Below, piece after piece: positions 12,560 to 22,909 of a stretch of DNA of 64,000 nucleotides (positions are counted from its first letter, which is position 1; each line of letters starts with the position of its first letter). Under the pieces are notes generated by a model that worked only from the letters and a program-made list of their open reading frames with translations, was not told the DNA's origin and searched no databases. This DNA comes from Rhabditophanes sp. KR3021 (lineage: Eukaryota > Nematoda > Chromadorea > Rhabditida > Alloionematidae). The DNA lies in assembly GCA_963281155.1 (NCBI GenBank), contig CAUJLY010000002.1:2108001-2172000 (forward strand). The letters are read 5' to 3'. Both the position numbers and the translations under genes were made by a program.

Positions 12560-14561
12560 ATGTTTGCTAATCATCTTAAAAAGAAAACTTTGAGAACAAA
12601 GGAGAAGTTGTTGGGAGGTTTGGGTAAGTCTAAGGCTACGACAGATGAGGAGTTTGATAGGAATGTTGTTAATGTTACTAAGCAAGCAAAGGCAGCAGAA
12701 AAGTTGTACAGAGATATCAAGAATTATTCCATTGCTTTGAAGGCTTGCCAGCATGCTGAATCACAACTAAGAGACTCAATTAAGGATATGTATGAGGAAG
12801 GCTGGCCAAATGCAAATCACTTCATTGCAGCAATTCAAGGTAAGAACTATGGATATGATGAAAAATCCTAATGCCTTCAGCGAATTGATGAGAGTAACGA
12901 TCAAGCTATTAGGAACTTAGGTTTGGCTTTATAAAGTCAGAAATTAGTATTTGAACTTAAAGAAAGATATTTGGAAAAAGGTTAAAATCGAAAAGCTTAG
13001 AGTTCAGATGAATTTAAAGAGGTTCAGTGCTATGTCATTCCCATCTTTGGAACATTCTGAGTTATTTAAGAAATATTTAACTTCGTTTAGAACAGCTAAA
13101 GTTATTAAGACAAAAAATTTATTAAGTAGAAAAAATTATAAAAAGAGACAAAAGCAATAAGTTAATCCCTGAATACAGGTTGTATTTGAATTTTCTATCT
13201 AAGTTGTCAATGAAAGATGCTTCCTTAAATTTAAATCCCTTTAAAACTTCTGACATCCTTCCATATCTCTTCTTCACCACCAAGAATAATGGGCATTTTC
13301 TTCTAAAATGAATAATTATAAGAAACAAACAGAATTTAAACTTACACGCTTAGAGACAAATGCTACTATAGCAACTAGTCTTATTTTCGTCCTTTGTTCC
13401 AGTGTTTAGCTTGACTTGCCTTCTTGATATAGGAACCTTCTTTGTAGCTCCTATTTTCCAAATTTCATGGTCCGAATTGATTCTGTAGTAAATTCTCTAC
13501 GAGTAGTCCGTGGAGCAGTGTTGGTAACTTAAAATAGAAATAGGATAAATTGTTGCCAAATCAAGGGTCCTACTTATTTGGTAGATACCTAAGAGAACTT
13601 TGTTTGAATTGAAATTTGTATTTTAATATTATTTATACACAAAAAAATAATTTATAAATAACTCCTTATTAATGAAGAAATACATGGGATTCGGAAAATA
13701 TATTAACATCTTTATTTAATTGTTCAATTGTATAATTAGTTTGCATAATAGATTAACAATTATTTAGGTATTCAATGTGCCGAAGAAGAGTATGAAAAGA
13801 AGTTGAATGAGGAAATTATCAAGTCAGCTCATGATTACCGCGGCCAATTCTCTGATCTTCAAAAAAAAATAGACAAAAGAGGACGTAAGTTGGTTGACTT
13901 TGACGGTGCGAGACGTGAATATGAAAACTTAAAAGCAAGTGGCAAGAAGACGGATGAAGATCCAAAAATGGTCAAAGCAAAGGATGAACTTGAGAAGGCT
14001 GAAGAGAAGTACCATGACATAAATAATGAATTGAATGAGCTTTTACCTGTGATGTATGACAGTAGAATCACCTTCTTCGTCGATACCTTGCAAACTTTGT
14101 TTAATACTCAAGCAACCAAAGACCTAGAAGCATCTAAACAAAAAAAGTCAATTGTGGTGGAGTTAGACAAATTGGGAATGGATCTAGATAATTTACGTGT
14201 TCAAAGAGCTGACTCGCCAACCGAGTCAAATGAAAGTGCTGTTGGTCTTAGCAAAGAAAATTCGTTTGTTGAAATTGCCCCCATGAAAGATGATAATTTA
14301 AACGAAGAAGAATTAACTATTCAAGTTAAGCCAAATGAATATATCAAGCCTGCCGAATCCCCTAGCCCCATTGCTTCCCCTAAATCTATTGTCTCCCCTA
14401 AATCTATTGCCTCCCCTCCAAAATCTGAACCACCAAGAACAATGCTCTCACCCGCCGACAAACCGATTCCCGAAAAAAGACACTCCATCACACCACCAGC
14501 GAAACCAAAACGTCAAAAGGATCCTCTGAATCCATTTGATGAAAGTGATGACGAATGTTAA
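12560..14561 (+). CDS. AMPH: amphiphysin/BIN-type N-BAR protein lacking SH3
   Basis: Exons 12560-12839 and 13768-14561 give 357 residues. The N-terminus (MFANHLKKKTLRTKEKLLGG) is the amphipathic helix 0 of N-BAR proteins; the BAR domain follows to about residue 220 with the family signature GQFSDLQKKIDKRGRKLVDF(D)GARREYE (human: [25 protein letters not shown]). The C-terminal third is Ser/Pro-rich with repeated 'SPKSIVSPKSIASP' and ends DPLNPFDESDDEC, containing an NPF motif that typically binds EH-domain endocytic proteins. There is no SH3 domain, normally the C-terminus of amphiphysin and BIN1. Function by family: membrane curvature and endocytosis or T-tubule formation. The start is preceded by 'attttttag' five bases away; an in-frame ATG at 12479 lies before this acceptor and is less likely. 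A short antisense fragment (~13150-13320, RYGRMSEVLKGFKFKEASF) in the intron faintly resembles IE2/IE3. Confidence 0.85.
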
Positions 14562-14788
14562 CAAAACCTTTTTGTCATCTTTTATATTTGAACATTTCCT
14601 TCAATTTTGGCACTTCTATCAACTTTTACATTTCACTAATGCAAGAACATTTATATCATCTAGTTCTTATGTATTGACATAATCCAAGAGACAATCAAAA
14701 TTTACTTAATATTTTTATTGATACATTCAGTTTATAACTATTATACAAAAATGAGTTTTAATCAAATAAAGTTTATATGAAGAAAATT

Positions 14789-14974
14789 TCAACCACGACC
14801 ACAATTAGTTTGCCCACAGGTTAGCCAAACACTGCCTAGAGAATTGCCAGAACCAACATCTCCCCATCCTTGGGAGGCATACGGCCAACTATAAGCGCCC
14901 CATTGAGCTGCTGCCAGCGACACTATCATCATTAGATAGAAGAAAATAGTTATTATTTGGAAGATTGAATTCAT
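14789..14974 (-). CDS. small secreted peptide, Trp/Gly-rich
   Basis: A 61-residue single-exon protein. Residues 1-23 (MNSIFQIITIFFYLMMIVSL-AAA) are a clear signal peptide; the mature part is QWGAYSWPYASQGWGDVG... ending in CGQTNCGRG with two Cys five residues apart. Composition resembles small nematode secreted or neuropeptide-like/antimicrobial peptides rich in Trp, Tyr and Gly, but there is no dibasic cleavage site, so the class is uncertain. A TATATAAAG box lies about 45 bases upstream of the ATG (minus strand, ~15018-15026), and 'gttttag' lies seven bases before the ATG. Confidence 0.6.
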   Translation of the reverse strand: MNSIFQIITIFFYLMMIVSLAAAQWGAYSWPYASQGWGDVGSGNSLGSVWLTCGQTNCGRG

Positions 14975-14979
14975 TTTAT

Positions 14980-16594
14980 TACTAAAACTTTTTGATTAAA
15001 TTAAAGAAGAAGCCATCTTTATATAGGAACTTAAAAAAATAAACAAGGTGTTGATTGTATCTATGTCATAAGAAGTTTCAAACAAATAAATCACAAAGTT
15101 TCTTCGGTACAGTTTTTTTCGATCTTGATGGGATCAATTACTAAAGTTTTATTACTTTAAAACTTGAGTTGGTGTTTTTATAACTAGAGTTGGTTTTTAT
15201 TACTAGATTTGGTTTTCCATAACATCAATTACACTTATTTTTTATGCTTAAGAATGTGAAAGATTAATGTCCTTTTAAAAATGTTAGTGAATTGAAACAA
15301 AACACATGATCCCAGAAGCCAAAAACCCACTCTTTTAGATGATCTATAAAATTTAATTGCTATGAACTTTGTTGGAGTTTGTGGTTGTGCATTAGTTGAC
15401 AGTATAAATGAATAACACATGCACATTGTTTGATAAAAAAGACGCAATTGGGATTAATTATTTTATTAAGCTTATGTATTGTGATTGGTAGATATATGTA
15501 TTTCGAAATTGTCAAAATTGACATAAAATTAGGTATGTTGTTGTAGCATTTAAAGGTGGCAGGAAAGATATAACAATAAGCAGTACTTTTATTACAATAT
15601 GACATTTAAAGAAGAAAAGAAAGTACAATCAAAGTGGTTGTAACGATGTTAGTGTTGTTTCGAATTTAAAGCATACGAATATAATTAAAAGGGAACAAAA
15701 AGAGCTTTTTTGATTAAAGGAATATGACATCAAAAGCCAAAAGCTGCAAACTTTTGGTTGCCGTTTACCTCTATAATAGTATATATTACCCCTTCCATTT
15801 TTGCTAAAACAAATACCAACAATTAACATAATAAAGTTATATGTATTGTGTGCGTATGAAAGTCAAAGAATAGCCGCGCTTAACACTTAAAATAGAAATG
15901 TCCAAAAAATAGGTAAAACTAGTTGAGCACGTTTTATTATTTTTGTTGATTAAAACGAAGGATTTAGTATTTACAAAAGTTTTTTTTCGCCAAGGAAAAC
16001 ATTACAAAATAAGACATTTTTTTTGCTGGCTTACTACGTAAATTTTAATTGTTTTTTTATTTTTTAGAAGATATTTTTAATATAAGTTCAAATTGACAGA
16101 TAAGGTCAATTGATACACAATAGTTTTATGGGTTTAACAATGTAAAAAAGGACAAACGACAATAAATACCCAAAAGTAAGAAATAATATTTTTTTGAGCT
16201 ATGTTCAAGGAAGTATCAGACTTTTTCCAAAAACACTTGATAATTTTTTTGCTATATAGTATAAAAGATATAAAAGACATAAAAGATGAGGAATTGTATA
16301 TATTTTGTTTGTATCATATTAAATCTTTACCCACACTCAAATATGGGCAGACTTAGCAAATACAAATAATGGAAACTCTCTCTTTGTGAACAATACACAC
16401 TAAAAACCCCAAAAGGCACTTTTTTGATAGCGGGATTGTTTTCTTGGGTACTACGATTTTAAAGAATTTTCATCGTATGAAGTCATTTGTGATACAGTTT
16501 GGTGGATCAATAGTTAGTTATAAAGTCGAAGAGTTGTCAATATAATCAAATATGGAGAGAATAGCAATAGTTGTTGTGAGAAACTAAAATAAAT
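14980..16594. other. spacer: promoter of the secreted peptide gene and 3' side of LARP1
   Basis: After the TATA box of the small peptide gene (~15020) there is about 1.5 kb of AT-rich sequence with several homopolymer A/T tracts. Open frames here (e.g. 15235-15447, 15360-15605, minus) have no domain or splice context. I looked for a DM15 repeat region that would extend LARP1 and did not find one. Most of it is probably LARP1 3' UTR and spacer. Confidence 0.45.
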
Positions 16595-18607
16595 TTAAGC
16601 AGAAACAGCATTAGGTTCACCCTGCGACGTAGGTGAAGCATGTTCTTTCATTACTTTAGGTTCACTATTTTCGCCAAGATACCATTGATCGGGAGTTTCT
16701 CTCGGTCTTATAAATTTCCCATCTTCGGAAATCTCAACGACTTGGCTCTGTTTTAAAGTTTCAGTCAAAAAGTCAATATCTTGCGTCATGGATTTGATTC
16801 TTGGGAAAGAGGCAAGCAACTCCATTGAAAGGTACCCATCTGGCCTCATCTTTCTTCTAATGAAATAGTCACCACTAAGATTTTCAACTGAAAAGTAGTA
16901 TTCGACTTGACGAAGAATATTTTCTTCAGGCATTGCAGGAGCCGCTGGGGCCATCATCATACCTCCACTATTGATATAGTTGTAGTAATTAATCATGTGG
17001 GGGTTTGTTGGGGGGAGGAAAGTAGGAATCATTGAGTAGCCACCGAATTCAGGTGGAATCATCATTGGATAGTGCTGAGGAGCCATCATCATTGTGTGCC
17101 CTCCATTTGGAATTACGGAAGGAGATCCGTTAGCGAGTTGAGTGGCATCGTATTGCATATTACCGAATGTATTCATCATCTGGAATTGGTTGTCCATTAA
17201 GGTCATGTAGTCTGGCTGAGCTTCACCTTCATTATTGACGGCAGCAGATTCATCCCACGAAGGTAGGGGACCTCTTTCTCTGTGTTGTTGGTACTTAGGT
17301 GTGTAGTTTTGTTGGGCAAATTCATTGTCAGAACCGCCATTTCTATTGTTGTATCTCCTAAAGTTGTGCCCTCTTTTAGCATAACCATTTTTATTCATTT
17401 GAGGTTGATAGCTGTTTTCCATTGGAGCAGGTAGAGAAACCTCCTCAGCTAATGGTTCTCCGTCGATGACAATATAGTCAGAAAGACAAGAATTACCGGG
17501 TGAATTTGATTTTTCAGAGGATGGTCGTGAGTTCTTGTGGTTCTTTTCCAGCCTTGGTGTCCAGATTGAATGTAGTAAAACCCATTAGAGTTTGTGTCGT
17601 AGTAGCAATATGGATCTCCTCCGTCCTTGACATTCTCCATTTCAGCGTTTGAATGTTGCTGAGAATAGTGATGCTCAGGTGAGTCGCCTCCATTTCTAAT
17701 AGGCACTTGCTCATGGTGCTTCTTAACAGTCTTAGACAGTACTTTCTTTCTATTTTTGTCTTTGGCAACGAACCCATTATCAACTGGCTCAGGACTTTTG
17801 GACTGTTGATTATTGTTCTCTATGCCTTCTGGCACCACAGTGTTGTTATTAACTTTCCAAACAGATGGAACTTCGGCAACTGAGGGTTCTTCTTTACAGT
17901 CAGAAGGAGACTTTTCTGCCACCGATTCTGTTTCAGTTTCGAGAACTGGCCAAGCTTTTGATTCAGGGACCTTGCTGACAGCAACAACCTTTTCTACTTC
18001 CGGGGCAGATTCATTGACTTTTGGTTCAAGCGTTTCAACCTTTGTAGGAGACACTAAACGGTCTCTTAGATTAGCTAAAATATGTTGAATATTATTATTG
18101 GATTAGACTACAATCAAACATACCAGTATTTCCGGAGAACCAAGCATTTTGCTTTGGGATTGGCGCTGGAGACAGAACAAAATGAACACCTTTAGCAGTG
18201 GCAGCTGCACTCTTCTCATTCTGAATATCCAATTTGAGATTGATATGATCGGCAAAATCTCCATTAGAACGTGGTGGGGCCCCTTCCTTTCTCCTAGCGC
18301 CATTATTATTGCTAACTAAACCATTAGTGTTGCCATTCCTCTTTCCACCCGAATTCCTCTTCTTAGACCCCTTTTTAACCTTATCCAATCCATCACCACT
18401 TCCATTTGAATCAATGTCTGAGGTATTACCTTTGGAAGGTTGAATGACTGGTTTTGGGGCAGCATAGACGATTGATCCTTCATTGAGCAGAGGTACATCA
18501 CCAGAGGAAACTATCTTAGCGAAAGTAAGCATTGGTTTAATGGATTGCTGATCTGCCTTGTTGTCAGTCAAGGAAATGGTTGGTGCAGTTGCAGTCTTTT
18601 TTTCCAT
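16595..18607 (-). CDS. LARP1: La-related protein, LARP1 type, without DM15 region
   Basis: Exons 18607-18124 and 18074-16595 on the minus strand. The first ~500 residues are low complexity (Asn/Ser/Gln, a basic KKGSKKRNSGGKRN stretch, and a Met/Pro/Tyr-rich segment). The C-terminal ~110 residues are a LARP1-type La motif: ILRQVEYYFSVENLSGDYFI, RRKMRPDGYLSMELLASFPR, and LKQSQVVEISEDGKFIR ending in PDQWYL. LARP1 proteins bind RNA and control translation and stability of ribosomal-protein mRNAs; the usual C-terminal DM15 cap-binding repeats are absent and a TAA follows shortly after the La motif. The frame changes once near 17544-17547, at four As (minus strand) between HQGWK and NHKNSRPSSEK; five As would restore it. 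Start MEKKTATAP follows 'aattgtag' by eleven bases. Confidence 0.85.
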
Positions 18608-21600
18608 TGCAAAAAAACCTACAATTAAAGACAAAGTTAGATATGATATTAGTAGGAATATAATGTAGTTAGAGAGAGATAATCGCACCAGTCTATCTCG
18701 TTACCGTTATAAATTATGAGGATGGCAAGGCAGAATGGTGGTAAAGCTATGTGGTAATATGGTATTAGATTATGACTTTTTGAGAAGCGACATCTAGAAC
18801 AAAAAGCACCAAAAAGCTGTGTTTTGGGAAGGGTGTCGAAAAATGGAATGGTTGCATCAATTTCCGTGCTGTGACAAATAAACGATGCTAAATTGTTGTA
18901 GCTTGCAGTTTGATAACGTCAAATACTTTCAAAAATTTAGATGTAACAATTAGCTAATAAAGGAATTTTGAAAATCGGAAAAGCAAAAAAGAGGGAATAG
19001 TATTTTTTGTCGAGATTTGACAATGCACCTCTTGCAAGTCGAGTACTTTGGAAAAGTGCGTCCACTTTTATGCTGAGAATCAGGGTGCACGTTTCTTCGT
19101 AGGATAAAAGTTGAAAAGTAAAGGTGGTGTTTAATAATGTGTTGATAAGCGTATACTTGTATACACACTTCTTGTGTATGTAGAAAGTATAGCACAACTT
19201 ATGAAAATAAAGAGTAGTAAATATACGTATAAAAGAAGGGAAAAGAATAAAAATTAATAAAGGAAAGTGATATGTGTTTAAAATTTATCTTTTAGGTTAT
19301 TGATGATATCATCTATTTTTTATTTTGAGTGAGTAATAAAATGTGTACACATTTATCATAATAATCATCCAAATAAATAAAATACTTTTCATATACGTAA
19401 TAATAAATATCACATAAAACCATGTGTTAGGAAGGATATATTGACAAACTAAAACAGCTACCATGGTGCTCTCTAAACAAAAGTTCTAGCTAATTAAATG
19501 CGACGTGTAAGAGAGAAAGTTGATTGTTTCTAATTGTATTTAATTGTACTAATATACATTGCATATCTAATGTAGAGGAATGTATGTTACAAAAATAATT
19601 ACAAATAATGACTTATTGCTTTCAATTTATGCTGCAATAGGAAATGTAAACTACATATTAGTTCCCAAATATTTGGCATTTGAAAGTGATTATTAAAAGT
19701 AATTAAGAAGCATAAGAAATGTATGATGTAAGTACGTTAATTAGTTGTAATACAAAATGTACAATTATTGGGAGATGAATTTATTTATTTAAATGATATA
19801 CAAAACATTACAAGAAAATAATGCAAATTGTGATTATGAATTATAACATACATTATTGAATATATATCTTTTTATATGGTTGATTATGATGGTGATACGT
19901 TGTGGAATTAAACATTTTGACAGCATCACAAATGGTAATCATTAGACCTGCTATAGACTTAACCAAAAAAGACAGTTTATTTTCGGTCAGCTTTTGGTCT
20001 ATTTAAGAATGCAAAAAAATGAGGTATTTATTTAAAAATATAAAATAAAGTTGCTTGAATTTTAATTCTTGTTTATAAGCATAATCAGGAGCAGAATAAT
20101 GAAGGTATAAATTTTGATTTATTCCTTTCATGTGTACAGGAGAAGGTTATTTTTCAAACTTAGATTCTCATTATGAAACCCAAGTTCCTGTAGTCATTAT
20201 AAAATGCTTTTGAACTTTTTCAGTAGTATGTCATCCTTAAATTAACCCTTGACATAAATAATTTTTATTCGATAGCTACGTTGATTAATTGCAAGTCCCT
20301 TGAAGAACTTTTGAAATATGTGCATTCCTGTCCGAGAGAGAGTTATTTTTATGATACATTGTATGAAATTTTTTGAGTAAAAATATATTTTTTCAAAAAG
20401 TTCTACCAGCCTAAATACTGAACCAATTATTCTGAAAATTGCACAGAACTACATAATAATCCATTTATACAATAACTGATGAGATAGATTTTAGAAAAAT
20501 ACTATTTTGAATTTTTGAAAATGATAGCAAGCATCTCCGTTTCTTTAAGAATAATAACTGGAGGAACTTGAATTTCAATTTCATCAGTTTCTCCAATTGG
20601 CGGCTCTGATTCATTTTTTAATTCATCCAAAACCCTTTGCATTCGAACAATTGGATATCCGAAACTGGTAATCTTTTTCTGCTAACTTTATCGCTTCGGC
20701 CTGAATGATTTGTTAATTCAAGACTCTGGATCCAAGTTTTCGGTATCTGCTTTTCTTTTACACTTCTTCGGTGTAACTGTTTGTCGCCTCATTGTGTTTA
20801 AATCTAAATTGATGGAGTTTTAAAAAATTCGGCGAAAACTATTTTATAATTTTATCTACCGAGCAAAATTTATGGGATTAAACAAATTAAGAATTTACAA
20901 AACTGAAAAGTCATAAATAAATAATTGTATAGAGTGTTTCTGCAATTAACAAGAGGATATTACAAATAAATTACTCAAAAGAGCTTCTGGAAAAGTTAAA
21001 TATTATCACCAGACACTTTTGTCTACAAAACGAAAGGCGAGTGCCTAATCACACCGCTTTCACCAACACATGTAAGCGTGATACAGTAGATGCATGATAA
21101 CATTTATTCCTACTGCTTACAAATAAGAGGAAGATAAAAAATTGTAATAGTTACAAATGATCCACAAACAAAAGAAAGAGTGTTGCCACACATATTATCC
21201 CATTTTGGATACAAATGATATGGAGATGTGCTGCTCGCTATATACACCTCTGTTTTCGCCTAGAACATTCCCCATGGCAGCAGGGTCCCTGTCTTAAGAG
21301 TGAAATTATGAATAGAATGTGATACATTTATGTGTAAATGGTTGGAGCATTTTTAAGATATCAACTTTTAGTTGCATGCAACTGTATCATATGCAGTGTT
21401 GGGCATTTTTGTTCATTTTGTCCATTTTGTTCATCTTTTTGTTCATTTTTATTCATTTTGTTCATTTTTTTGTTCATTTTGTTCAGAACATTTTATTTTT
21501 CCGTTCATGCCCATCACTGATCATATGTGTAAACCAAATCTAAGGGGCATAACAAGTGTTAAATATTATTGGATTATAACTTTGAAATAACGTTGATATT

Positions 21601-21978
21601 ATTGTGATGCAATTTTGATGCAAATTATGAATAGAATTATTATTTGATTCAAGTGCATGCCAAGATTCAAAATTTCTTTCATCATTAATTAACGTTTCTC
21701 ATACGCTAATTTGTGCATCTTTTATATCAAATAATCCACTGACTTAGGAAAATAATTTAAATCTTATTTTACCTCAATAACAGAAAATGAAAAACAATAA
21801 CAGATACTATTTATTAGAATCACATATATACACAAACAATGAAGGAACAAACTTTCAAAATGACCTTGACTAATAGTAACACTGCCACTAAATCTACATT
21901 CAACTAAAATAAAATCATTTTATACACAATTTTAAATAAACAGACATAACTCTTCTCTAAAAATAGAATCTGGTGGTC
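18608..21978. other. long AT-rich spacer with one decayed coding fragment
   Basis: About 3.4 kb upstream of LARP1 (-) and of the 22 kb gene (+). Most of it has no coding sense. One exception is 20530-20795 on the minus strand: MRRQTVTPKKCKRKADTENL, a stop, then in another frame IVRMQRVLDELKNESEPPIG and EIQVPPVIILKETEMLAII. It is clearly protein-like but broken. Its Met-Arg-Arg basic start resembles that of the decayed element at 62.4-63.3 kb. A minisatellite lies at 21403-21486. Confidence 0.45.
21403..21486. repeat. minisatellite of (T)TTCATTTTG-type units
   Basis: About eight imperfect tandem units of 9-12 bases related to 'gttcatttt' (gttcattttg, tccattttgt, tcatcttttt, gttcattttt, attcattttg and so on). 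Units vary in T-tract length. No coding meaning: all three plus frames stay open only because the unit lacks stops. Confidence 0.8.
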
Positions 21979-22588
21979 ATGCGTTGCCTATTTGTTGTAA
22001 TAATATTCTACTTATGCAACACAGTTTGTTCCGAAAATGTCTATTGCACCTATTATCGGGAAACGAATGAGATAACTTGTGGCCAAGTCACTTGTCCTAC
22101 TAATGTTCCACCTTCGCAAGAATTGACACATGGCGGTAGTGATGATGGATTAGATCCCAAATTACCAAAAGGATGGTATCGAATTGGCGCCATGCAAATA
22201 AGACATGACACTGGTTGGTTTAATCTTTATAGAAGAAAGGCTACTGGAAATGGGTATTGGGACTTTTACACTAATATACCGGAAAGAAACTGTGTAGGGT
22301 AAGGAACACGAGTTTAATTTGCTATGTAAAGTTGAAATTTACTTTAAAATAGAAAGTTCACATCTACTTTCATTGTCTCATTATTTTATTCTTATATTTT
22401 TATTTAGGGGATACGGACTACATGCAGGTGAAAACATAGACGGTTCAGTATCAGTAAAAGGAAAAAAAATGTTTCGATCGCTTGGTAAATCAAATCGAAA
22501 GAAAATCAACCTCAGAAAAGATGGATGTTCTCCAGTGCCGCAAGTGCATTTACAACAGTTGCTGGCTAGGTACAAGAACTTTACATGA
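21979..22588 (+). CDS. secreted L,D-transpeptidase-like (YkuD/Tlde1-like) protein, likely inactive
   Basis: Exons 21979-22298 and 22408-22588; 166 residues. Residues 1-20 (MRCLFVVIIFYLCNTVCSEN) form a signal peptide. The core reads KGWYRIGAMQIRHDTGWFNL, YWDFYTNIPERNCVGGYGLH, then AGENIDGSVSVKG. This order (WFNLY, the YWDFYT block, GGxGLHxG, then a Ser/Gly-x2-V loop) resembles the L,D-transpeptidase-like fold found in small secreted nematode proteins, where the motif is HG...S.GC. Here the position expected to hold the nucleophilic Cys appears to be Ser (DGSVSV). Function is unknown: possibly binding bacterial peptidoglycan, or a structural relic. Family assignment is from motif memory only. 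Confidence 0.5.
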
Positions 22589-22909
22589 TCAACGTGTTTA
22601 TTTAACAAACTTGCGATCATATTAATGAATTTTACAATAAAAATTAATTCCTTTCCTTAAACCATTTCACAATAAATGATTTACAGCTAATAATGTACTG
22701 GATGTTTCTAAAACGAAGCATCTTTTTGTATTCAATTCTGTTTGATAGTATTGTTTCAACATTTATTCTAACAGCAGCGCAATAACGGAAAAGAGATTAT
22801 ACTATATTTTGTTCAGAGATACCAATTAGTTTGTGATTGTTTTGAGGTTCCATAGGAATCAAGTAGACATAATTTATAAAATTATTGAAGCCTTTATTGA
22901 GTGAGTTAA

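Noticed and set aside
21319..21590. Three overlapping plus-strand open frames over the TTCATTTTG repeat
   Set aside because: All are translations of a stop-free minisatellite.
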